Source: Rhodeus uyekii
Taxonomy: Eukaryota; Chordata; Actinopteri; Cypriniformes; Acheilognathidae
Length of the DNA stretch: 64,000 nucleotides
Reading direction: 5' to 3'
Assembly (NCBI GenBank): GCA_037043235.1
Contig: JAWRVZ010000135.1
Coordinates: 159,501-223,500 of the forward strand
In this document: positions 1 through 11,500 of the stretch, in pieces
Layout of the letters: every line of letters starts with the position of its first letter
Position numbering within the stretch: the stretch's first letter is position 1
Program-made: the position numbers and the translations under genes
Notes under the pieces: model-generated
What the model was told of the DNA's origin: nothing
What the model saw: the letters and a program-made list of their open reading frames with translations, nothing else
Databases searched by the model: none

Positions 1-2391
1 TTCATTGAGTGTAAATTACAATAATGTCCTAAACTAATCCAGGAACTGTACACAGTGCTTTTGAAAGCATCCTGCATTGAGCTAATGCTAGCAAACATGC
101 TGATTCACTCCTGTAGTCGGTGTGAAATGTGAAATTAGCTTTGTTATACAAGACTACTTAACATGCAAGTGTTTGTGCCTACTACAGTGGCATAGGGTTC
201 ATAAACAGTCTGAGATTTGCATCCACAGAGAGACTTTCTGCTGAAATACACAGGTGACGTTAGCAGTGGGTGCTGACAGATTTTGAGGTTAAGGATTAAA
301 TCAGTTAAAGGTCAAACTCCAGATTATAAAATTTGTATTCAAGCCAGCCATAAAATGAAAGATTACGTGTTAGCTTTGTTCCATATCCTAAAGATGTGCC
401 TAAAGAGCCACAAAAAGGCAGCATCCAAACCTTCAAAAGTGCCAGATTTGGAACTTTACCTAGGCAGCATAAAGCGCAAATAAATCTCACATATCAATTG
501 ACTGCATATTGCTAAACTAACAAATTTGATACAATAACCAAAACTAAATACATAATAAAATACACAGGTATTATGCAAACTAGCCCTGAACGATAACCCT
601 TATACTTTTCAGTATTCAATGCAATTTTTTTTCATTTTATTAAGTCCTTTTAAGGCAAGTCAGTTCACTTAGTAGCCATATTTCTAGCCAGGCAGCTATT
701 TCTAGCCATTTATTTATATTTATTCCAACACTATAATTATATTACATATCATTTTATTTCAGTGTTCCCCAACTAATGTTTGTGAAACCCTGGGGGTATG
801 TGAAGGAACTGCAGAGGACTTGTGAGCCAAAAAGCTTTTAATGAATTAATAAAGATTAAAATAAATGTTTTATTTTCTTGTTTGGCAAAATGTATTCCGG
901 GATATCCTCCCCTAAGAAGGTACAGTCATATTTACCATTGTTTAGTAAATTTTCGCAGAAAAAATAGTCCTTTCAATAGATGTCCACACAATCAGGAACT
1001 TTTTAAAGAAAAAAATATTTCCAGCAGGTTCGAATTGGACACACAGATTCAGCACATTAATCAAAATAAAACTGCTTGATTTGAGAGTGACTTCTGTGTG
1101 AACTGCGTTATATATAGCTACTCTTTTGACAATAGAGCTTGATTCACTAATATGACCATACCTTTACAATTTGGCCAAAACATTGAGTCTCAAAAGACAG
1201 CATTATTTTGTTTGCCTGTTATTTGGAGTAGCTTTTGTGTCAACAGTGCACCTTAAAATGTCTTAAAATGCTAGGTAGGCAGTTCACTAGTTTTTGGAAC
1301 AGAGCTCAATCTCTGCCTACCAGCCCCTCCCATGGTTCCTCCAGTGCGGCAGACTCTATGGACAGAGGAAAAAGGAAGATGAGGGAAAAAAGGCAGATGG
1401 GAGTTTGCTTTTCTCATCTGTGGAGGTATTAGCAATAGCCCTGTAAATCAAGGTTTTGAGTAATGTTAGGCCCGATGGAAAAGGGCAGCCATGGGTTTCA
1501 AGAGAGACGTCGCCTATTAGGACTTTCTGATTCATCAAAGCGCCGTCTGCCATGTGAGACCCTTTGTCTGGCTTCGTGTGCACCGTCTCGCCCTCTCCGT
1601 ACCCAGTGTCTGGGAACACCAGCATCTGTGCTAACGGTGAACAAGGACCAGTAATGTCCAGTATAAATCTAATCGGGCAACATAGCCAAAGCAAACAGTC
1701 TGCAAGGGAAATCAGTTGCGTTTTGTTCACTGATCGCCATGGATCCTTGCTGCGAGGGGTGAACTAGGGGCGAAATACAGGTCACATGTCTTTGAACTCC
1801 CAACCCGACTTCAATCAACACACTCCATCAGATCTAACACAGATTTATTAAGTAACCAACTAGCCTGTGGAGATTTACGCACTGGTGCCTTAATAGCTGT
1901 GTGGTTTTATGAAGTCGGCTTTGAATGATGGTTCAGCTCTGACAGGAAGATAAAATCTGAAGTGAACCCTGAAAAGGCTTGGTTATGTGGAAGATGCAAA
2001 AAATATAACATTAACGTCATCTTTAAATACATAGGAGGAGGACAGTGAATGCCTAGGGCAGATCACCTTTTCAGATGTGAATAACACACTAGAGAGAAAC
2101 CGCAGTAAAAATATTATACTTTACTTCCTGAATTCGCTCCTGTCTTTTCCTACAGATTTATTCATGTCATAATGAAAACGTAATTTTAATTGTATTTTTG
2201 CACTGGAGGAACTAGCTTAGTGCATCTTGCCAAGTACCACAGCTCTATTGTTTCTTTGATAGTGGCACCATCTAGTGGAAAACAGGATATAGCTGTTGCC
2301 GTTTCATGCCAGTAACATACGGAAACCTTGATTTTAATATTAAGATAGAAAATCTAAAGCTTATTGCTCTAGTATAAAGTATATTGCTCAC
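1..2391 (-). other. nav3 intron, left edge of window
   Basis: No further nav3 exon or other gene is visible. The block around 760-830 (GTTCCCCAACTAATG and a CCCTGGGGGT stretch) resembles the end of a common fish DNA repeat, but I cannot delimit it. The reading frames here are short and lack recognisable domains. Confidence 0.5.
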
Positions 2392-2540
2392 CTCTGTCAT
2401 TTCCGCTAGCATACTGTAGTGGTTTGCTCTTGTCAATACTGTTGAAGCTTTGGCTCCTTCGGTTAAGGTTTGAGGAGCCGTGGGTTTTACTGCTGCTACT
2501 GCCGCTGCCTGCAGCGGGGACTCTGGAGGGACCTGGTAAC
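2392..2540 (-). CDS. nav3: nav3 exon: start of the Ser-rich region
   Basis: This 149-nt exon follows acceptor TGTTACAG; its first base completes Arg. It encodes LPGPSRVPAAGSGSSSSKTH, then GSSNLNRRSQSFNSIDKSKP and LQYASGNDR, ending with one base of a split codon before donor GTGAGCAAT. The SNLNRRSQSFNSIDK block is a conserved, likely phosphorylated basic/Ser segment of NAV3. No following exon was recognised between here and position 1, so the next exon should lie beyond the left edge. Confidence 0.93.
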
Positions 2541-5500
2541 CTGTAACACACAACGCTAACACATTAGTTTGGTCTATGATATGGATAAGAGCTTAATGAG
2601 ATGACAGACACACACAAAACACACTTTCCATTCGGGACTAAATAGTTTTTTATAGTGAGTAAATTATATTTTCTATCACCAAACCTAACCCCAAATAAGA
2701 AGATGGATAGATGGATGGGTAGATAGATAAATAGACAGGCAGACAGATGGAAGGATAGCTAGATCATTTCTCAACATGTCAGTAAACAGCTCTTAATTGC
2801 ATGTGTGTGTGTTTTGTTTTTGTTTTTTTGTTTTTTTGTTTTTTGCATTTTGCATTTTGGCTTGTGCTATATCCACATTATTGTTGATTTACTTTTGTAC
2901 AAAGCTTGTTAATTAAAAGCTTGTTGCTCGGTAGTTTTTATTAGGAAACACAGCCCTGTGACATATCAGCCTAATACGTCACATAAAGATTGTTGAAGAG
3001 GAACAGAAAAGGCAGGAATTTAAAGGTTCTTTAACATCGACACCAAACAGATATTTTTCACGTTACTTAAATCTGATTACAGCAAAAGGAAATATATTTT
3101 AACAAACCAAACTGATAAACTAATAAAGACCTATGCATTTAATTTCCACCATCATTTGAAATTCTTCACTGATCTAATATATTTGGAAAAGTCTTATCAG
3201 AGCAAAGAGCTCTCTCAGAAATGATGGATTGGAGTACAATGATTCAGGCAGTTCAGGTGCATGTCTCATCAAGTCTCTAATGACACTGCTTCATCACGCG
3301 CTCATTTCCCATCAGGAACTTCTGCTTTTCCCTATTAACCTGTTATGCAGGCCACCATTGCCCACTCTGATTATACAAAAGTGTGAAAAGCAGGTTATTT
3401 CAGTGAAAATTGGGGCGGACAGCAGTGTCTGAAATGAGGACAGCTTCTGAACTAAAGATTTAGTTCAGATAACTTTTCGTTTAAACAGGCCCACATGGAT
3501 TGGTGTCCATAGAGTGCTCAGCAGATTCACATCAGCCCTCATGTGTTTGTTTATTAAACATGTTGACTAATTTTAATCAGTATAACTGTAGTATCCTCAG
3601 CTGAGCATAACACATTTTATCATGTAATCTGCATATCTTTCCCCTGAATTGGCAAAGAAAACACATCAAAAGTGAACAGATTCAGTTTGGCCTGGTTTAG
3701 AGATGCAGGCAACATCTGACATCAGCATTTATACGACATTTGGTTTTCTAATTTGGTCTTGAAATGTTCCTTCAACTATGATTTGCATAAATATGTACGT
3801 AGAGGATAAATTTAGTGCTTACCAGGCATCTGAAGTTGGAGAATGTTGCTAAAATAGAAATTAAAGCTGCGGTGCATAATGTTTTCAATGCTAAAATGCT
3901 TTGTCCTAACCTGACGTAATATTTAGAGACATTCATTTATGTGGAGGGAACCCATCTGATAGGATTACTCTGATTGAGCATCCCAAAAAAGTCAACACAG
4001 CAACACACTGGCTCAGCAAAGTTGATACAAGACTATCTGATTATTTGGCCAATGGCAGGGAAGCAGGGAAACCTGTTAGAATATTCATTATTTTCATGGG
4101 TTGTTGGATGATGTTCTTTGAAGTGACATTTTCAGTTTAGGGGTTGTTATTGAAAAGCCTATACCCAAAGCTGAGGTGGTCAGCTGGAATATCAAGCCTC
4201 TGGAGATGCTCTTGTTTTTCAGGGTAATAATACAAGTGTCAATGGGGCTGAAACCTGAGAGTGTTGAAAGAGATAAAAACCGTGAGTGTTTGCCGGGGTT
4301 CAACTGTGAAACATCTGCTCTACTGAATAATCACTCAATTTTAATTATATGTCACTTTTCCAATCTGTTTCCTGCATACATAAAAAGGCCTTATGACCGA
4401 TAATATCTTTCAAATTATGCCTATTAAAATTTAGAGCAGGATGTTTAAGGATCAAAAAAGACTGTTTCTGTCATCTCCTGTGAATATTAATATTATCTTT
4501 CCAATTGAAGTACTTGGATTGGGCTGAAAGTTTTGGATTACAGAGGACAGTTAATTTATGCACCAATATATATTCTGCTTTCCCTTTTTTTTTAATGTTT
4601 ATAAAATTTAGTAACCATTAATAACCTTTTTTTTTTAAATGGTTATACAATTTTTCTGTGTGACCCAAATTACTACACAATAATCCTGTGTTTAATTAAT
4701 CAATTAAACCTCAGATGCAGTTTATATAATCATCTCTCTAAAGAAACAGACAGGAGAAAGTGTGCATTACACATATACTTAAGTGCACACACACACACAC
4801 TCATTTTTAATATAAGATATTTCTTTTTTCCTGAGTAGTTAACCAGGCATTTCACTTGAAACCACCAATCTATCTTATCAAATTTTCAAAAGCTATTGGC
4901 AGTTTGAAAACACGAGGAGTGAACAGCCCTCTAAATCCTTACAGACTATTTAAAAGTCTATTAAATAAAATATACAGTACATAAGAACTTAGAGTACGAG
5001 AGCAGAGACCAGTACAAAAAAAGTTGATTCAAGACACTGAAGGAGTGATTGTCTACTAACTTTTCGTGTGTGTGTGTGCGTGCTATGAGAGAAGATCCCA
5101 GACCTCATATACTCAAAGCGAACTGCAATATCTCCATTCCTGTCCTTTTCCCCGCAGACACATGTTGTCTTTGAGCAAATAATGCCATCAGTTGAACCCA
5201 ACCCATCAGACTGTCAGTGGAGTAAGCACTTTATCACACATAGTGTCCATCACATATCTCACATAGCTTGGCCAGGGGCTGCTTGAAATGCTTCATCAGC
5301 ACTCAGCTTTTCACCAAAGCAAATGCTTTCAGTACCAGACAACTGCTGCAGGAGCATCAAACTGCCAAAAAAACCTCCAGCCAAAGTGGTCAGAGATAAA
5401 CAGCATTAAAGATCTAAGGTTGATTCAGGACTTTCTGCACCGGCTCACCTCAGCTGAACTGAGATATTCAGCTCAAGAAACCCTTATAAAAGCAACAGAA

Positions 5501-8500
5501 AGATTTTTGAAATGGAAAAAAAAAATCCAGACTACAGAAGAACGGACACCACCAGCATGCATTTATAGCATACACCGCTTCCATTTACAGTTTTGAACAT
5601 CAGTGGATCTGTTTTCCCAGTCTCTAGCTTTTAGAAGGTCTGCGGAGAGTTTCAGGTGTCAGAACAGAGCGAGAGCAGGCAGATACTGTAAAGACTCTAC
5701 CTTGTGTTTTTCTTCTGAGGGGCTGCTATTCCACTGTGACCTGGTGGACTTGTATATCGTGCGGTGAGACTGTAAAGAGGTAGTGGGAGAGAACGAGAGA
5801 GAAACGGGAGAGAAAAAGAGGGAGGGAGAGAGAGAGAGAAAGGAATGAGGTTAATGATTGGATTGAATTTTTCAAACTGTGGCATCTTTCTCTCTAATGC
5901 AATAAGGGCGGCACTTAGCGAGTCACAATCAGGGCTGGACGCACACGTGCAAACGAAAACAGCATGGCCTCTGTGTGCGCCTACTCAGATTCACATGACA
6001 TGTCACTCGTCTCAGACCACAAGTATGTGTTCTTTCTCCAACTGTCCTACTGTTCTAGTTTCTGTAGTATGCTGAAGACCTAAACAAGTTAAAAGTCAAA
6101 ACACACTCTTGATAAATCTGTACCTTAAAGCATGTGTGTGTGAGTGTTTGTGAATACAATAAGGGCTTTATTCCCCACAGTGCTGAGTCACTGATCAGTT
6201 TAGATTGACATCCATAACAACATAAAAAAAGAAATCCCACATGACAGAGATGATATTCCTGTAGGCCCAGACAGACAAGAAAAAGAAAAAAAAACTCACT
6301 CTCTCACACAAACACACACCTCTTCCAGGAGCACTTTGACTGTGTATATTAATAATAAATAATATACACAGTTCAAATGTTTGGGGTTAGCAAGCTTTTA
6401 AACGAAAACTTCAATACCAAGGTAAATATATTGGCAAAAAAAGGTCTTTCTGATTCTGATTCTGATTTTGAATAGAGGAAATAAATACTTTTAATTTGCA
6501 AGGATGCAGTAGATTAATCAAATGTACTTTTACTTGTTCTATTGAATTTACTATTCATCAAAGAATGAAAAAAGACTTACTGGAAAGATTATAAATGTTT
6601 TTTTAGCACCAAATCAAGCATATTAAAATGAATTCTGAAGGATCATGTGACACTAAAGATGAATCTGAAAATTCTACTTTGTCATTGTCATTCTAAATTG
6701 TACTAATATTTCACAATATAATTTGTTTTATTATAAATGTAATTTTGTGACACACACACGCACACATAAACATATACATAATATTATAGTAATATTATTT
6801 CACAATATTTCAATGCTTTGACTATTTTTGTAACAAATAAATTCAAAAACTAATATTTTATAATATTTTATTATTTTAATTTAATATTTTACTAATATTT
6901 TAATTTAGTAATTGTTAAAAGTTAAAGACATACAAAAATTATGTTTTCTGGGATGCAATCATAATGTTACTATAATTTCTACATTAAGCAATTAGCATAA
7001 TTTAGAAATAAATGTAAATTTTCCTACCCTGATTTTAGACTCTGATTTGAATGCTCTGTTTGAAGGGGCGTGTTTTCTATGTGACTTCAATGAATACACC
7101 CACTGCTGTGATTGCCTGACATCTGGATATGAAATATCTAGGTATTAAATGTAGAACTCTTTTGAATACTTTTACTACATTACAGTGTCACTGATCACAT
7201 AATGTGAGTTCCCTGTCAAGGGAACTCAACACTGCGTCGGAACGCATATGGGAACGCATTAGCGTGATTGTCTCTTGAAGCGCAATTGAAACCAGGTGTG
7301 CGAGTGCAATCACCGAGGGTGATATCATGAGCCAGGAGTATAAAGGCACGCAGTGAACTAGAAGCCTCAGCTTTTAGTGTCTTCAACAGCGCTCGAAGCT
7401 AACGTGTGTGTAAAGTGCATTGCTGGCTGTAAGTTTGATTTTCACTTACCTATGTTTTGATGGCGGGTACACAGATTTCTGCGTTGTGTCACTCCTGCCG
7501 CGTTTCATCACGGGCAGTGATATACACGCTCTCTGTGTCACATGTTTGCATGCATGCTCACTGCTCGAGGGCTCTGAGTGTGCAGAGTGTTTGCGGCTGC
7601 CGCCGCGCACTCTCCGCTCTGCCTGGCAGTTTTTGAGGGAACTGCTCAGGCTCGCGGTCCTCGTGATCTCGCCCCGCTGCAGCTGAGGCTCAGCGGCGGT
7701 CGCGCTCATGAGGATCACAACTGGGTTTAACAGCGGGGTTGGAGACGGGGACGCCTTTTCTTCTCCCTTTCCTGTTAAATCTACCCTCACGCAGGACTCG
7801 GAAGCGCACCATGTGGTGACTACTTCCGACCAGGGTGAGGAAGCGTTGCTGAACTTCTCCAATTTTGAGAAATTGGAGGTGGATTTAGTCAGCATCGATG
7901 TGGATGAGGTTGAACCGCCATCAATCTCATCTGCATTTGAGGAGCTGCTTGAGGTTTTGGGCAATGGCGAGGCTGGGTCTCGAGTGACCAGCTGAGCCAA
8001 GGGACGCTCGTTCAAGGACAAGTGTTGCCTGCCGCCCGAGTACAGCCTCAGCGTCGGGATTTGCTTTTTTTCCCGAACCTCCACATCGAGGTGTTGAGGT
8101 CATGGAAATAGCCCGCTTCTCACAGAGTGTATAGCAGCGTTGAGCCGTTAACTATACTACTCCTGTGGCCGGGTTAGGGGCGATGCCTAGAGTGGAAGTT
8201 GGCGAGTTATTTCGCGCACCATTCATCGCCGCCCCTGAAATCCCGACGCCGCCCATATCCTCGATGACGGCGGGGGATGGCCCTTTGGCAGTCGCCGAGC
8301 TGCGCAGGGCCACTGCTATCTCTCTCTGCGCCATGCTTTTTGACCGCGCTGAGAGAGAGAGAGGAAAATAAGAATATCCTCTTTATGCCCCTCTTATGCC
8401 TCCTGGCCTCTTCGGCGATGCTATCGAGATGGCAGTCGAAAGGTTTAATGAGGCTGCAAAGCGGGAGGTAGCATTCAGGAGAATTCTTCCCCGTCGCTCT

Positions 8501-11500
8501 CGAGTGTCTGGGACTGCGAGCCAGCCGCAGCCCAGCAGCGGCTCCTCCTACCGCGCTGCTCAGCGGCAGAGCGTTGTCACCTGACAGCCCCCTCTGTTGG
8601 GTGGCAGTACAGGTTGTCACGCTCAGCTGCAGCCTTCTGGCAGGACAGATCTGAGGGCTGTCCTCCAGGCTAGGCAGGGGCCCCCCGCTGGTCTGCCTCG
8701 AGGGGTAGATCAGTGCCCTGTAAGCGCGGTAGCAGGCTCGGTACCTCGAGGGGGCCGGGTCATGCTCATCGCAGGTAGCTACTTCCGGTTGTGCCCCACA
8801 CGGGGCGCACTGGGTAGGCTGCCCCCTCTGAGGAGGGTTTTAGAGCATCTGCTCCGGAGGCTCTCTGGTGCCATCCAGGGCCCCGAGTAGAAAAACATAT
8901 CTGTCCAGAGGTCAGTCTCGAGAGACTGATACCCTTAGTAGATTTCATGGTAGCGTGGTTACGTCTGCCAGGTATCTCTCAGAAGGGTCCTGCGTACCGT
9001 ATCAGAATGATATGCTACTTTGTTCCGGGTCTATCCACCCGGATTTTTCGGGGGTTCTGCCTACTCTGGTGGTCCCCGAGCAGGCTCTGGTCATGGGATA
9101 GGGAGTCGACCCATTGCTGGGGAAAGAGGCCATAAGGTATGTTCCTCTCTCAGCCAGAGGTCCGGGCTTTTATAGCCGATACTTCATCGTCCCTAGAAGG
9201 GATGGAGGCTTGCGTCCTACTTTAGATCTTCGCCACTGAGATTTAGAGAGTTAACTCTGAAGCAGTTTGTAGTGCAAGCCAGGCCTGAGGACCGGCTTGT
9301 CGCGACAGATCTGGAGGACGCATATTTGCATGTCTCCATCCTTCCACAGTACCGGAAGTTCCTCAGATTCGCCTTAGGGGACAAGGCTTATCTATACCAA
9401 GTTCTTCCGTTCGGCCTAGCTTATCTCCTCACACTTTCAACAAGTGCGTGGATGCAGCTCTAGCTCCGCTCCTGGGAGTTCTGGAGTAGATGTGCTCGGC
9501 CTCCGAGGGGGCCTAGCGCATGGTATTGGTCTCACAACCGAGGTTGCTAAGACCGCTCTCCTCTCCAGAGCCGTTGTATCCCTGCCGGCTGTTTCCTGCG
9601 GGCCAGCTTGGCTTCAGGGCTCTTCTTCCCGGGAGGTTTATGTATGTATCTCTTCTACGACTGGCTCTTTCCGGCCCAGTCTCGGGAGAGCGCGGTGCGA
9701 CATCGAGATGTTGTTCTCGCACACATTTAGGAGCTCGGGCTGAGACTGAATACCGGGAGGAATGTGCTCTTGCCGAGGCAGAGCACTACGTCCCTCGTGT
9801 TGTACGGGACTTTGGGGCAAACTCAGCACGGTTTCTACCCGTGCGTGTTGCCTCCACCCCGTCCTCAGTCGAGAGCATAAGGCTAGGTCGGCCACTCATG
9901 GTCAGACGCTTCTAGGAAGTGTTAAATTTTGTGGCGGCAGTTCCCAGTGCTTTCCACTAGGCCTGCGCCATCTGTGACCATTATGGTGGCTCAAAAACCA
10001 GGGGGTTTTCCTCGAGGGGCAACCTTTTCCGCTTGATCAAGGTCTCAAAGCGATGCTGCGGGTCTTGCATCAGTGGAAGAAAGCCTGGTTTCTTTCCCGA
10101 AGGCCCGTACTGGGATCACTCTGTCACCGCGTGACGCTGTTGACAGACGCCTCCCGCTCGGGTTGGGGGGTGGCCCCGAGGGGCTGCTCGACTTAGGGTC
10201 TGTGGAGCAGACTCCACCTCTCCTGGCATATAGTATGTGCCGGAAGCGTGGCTGTCCGTTTAGCACTTCAAGCTTTTCTCCCAGACCTCCTGCGGACCCA
10301 AAGGGAAACTCAGCTCCCTTCGAGCAGTTTACATCCCGGGGTCCCCAAATTCGGGGGCAGACTTCCTGTCGAGACAGGGGCTGAGGCCCGGGGAATAGGA
10401 CTCCACACCGAGGTGTTGGAGCAGATGGGGGGAATTCCGGCCCGTTCCGTCTCGAGAGACGGCTCGCTGCCTGCTCTATTCCCCCCTGTTCTCCCAGCTT
10501 CTCTCTGGCTGGATGCGATACGACATGAGTAGCTGAGGCTCCTCTTGTACACCTTTCCCCGGTTGCTCTGCTCCCAGGGTTCTAGAGAAAGTTCGCCAGG
10601 ACAGGGTCCGTCTCACCTTTATTGCCCCGCAGTGGCCGGGCAGGGTGTAGTTCTCGGACTTGGTGTCCCTCCTAGACGGCACTCTTTGGAGGTTTCCGTC
10701 AGAGTGGACCTTCTGTTCCAGGCTTAGGGCAGGATACTTCATCCTCGCCCGGAACTGTGGAATCTGTGGGTCTGGCCTCTGAGGTGGCCCGACTCATAGA
10801 CTCAGGTCTCTCGACTGAGGTCGTTGAGACCAGTCTCCACTCTAGAGCCCCGTCCACGAAGAAGCTCTACGCTCAGAAGTGAAATATTTTCACTTCCTGG
10901 TGCAGTGACAAACATTTAGACCCAGTGACCTGCCATGTGGTATCGTCCTGGAGTTCTACAAGAAAAGTTCGCTGCCGGGTTGTCCCCCTCCACGCTTAAG
11001 GTGTACATGGCTGCCATTACGGCTTACCACGTACCCCCAAGTGGTACCCCTCGGGGTTGGGACCCCCTAGTAGTGCGTTTCCTTCGTGGCACTTTGAGGC
11101 CAAGGCCAGCAGTACGCTCTTGGGCTGGGACCTGTCCCTGGTTCTCCAGGCTCTGTCCCAGGCACCCTTGAGCCACTCGAGGACATCTCGGAGGAATTAC
11201 TCACCCTTAAAACGGTGTTCCTTTTAGCCATCTCCTCCTTTTAGAGGCTTGGTGACCTTCAGGCCCTCTCAGTGGCCCCTCCTGTTTGGAGTTTGTTCCT
11301 TGTCTGGCGAAAGCTTTCCTCTTTTCCAGACCTGGATATGTTCCTAAAGTGCGTTCGAGCCCGGCTCGTCACACTATACTGCAGGCCTTATGTCTTCCCC
11401 TCCAGTCGTGACCAGGAGTCCAAGAACAAGGTCTGTCCAGTGTGAGCACTGGACACCTACGTCCGCAGAGCGGTTTCATTACGTAGGTCAGACCTACTCT

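Noticed and set aside
5288..5596. 102-codon plus-strand frame near a nav3 exon
   Set aside because: No recognisable domain or splice context; ends in non-conserved text.
7446..8084. 212-codon minus-strand open frame, the longest in the window
   Set aside because: It lies exactly antisense to the DIRS gag-like region, is Ser/Thr-rich without any domain, and has no splice or promoter context. GC-rich gag sequence leaves few stops on the other strand.
9520..9915. 131-codon plus-strand frame inside the DIRS
   Set aside because: Only part of it overlaps RT-like text (LFYDWL is in another frame); the rest is out of frame with the pol motifs.
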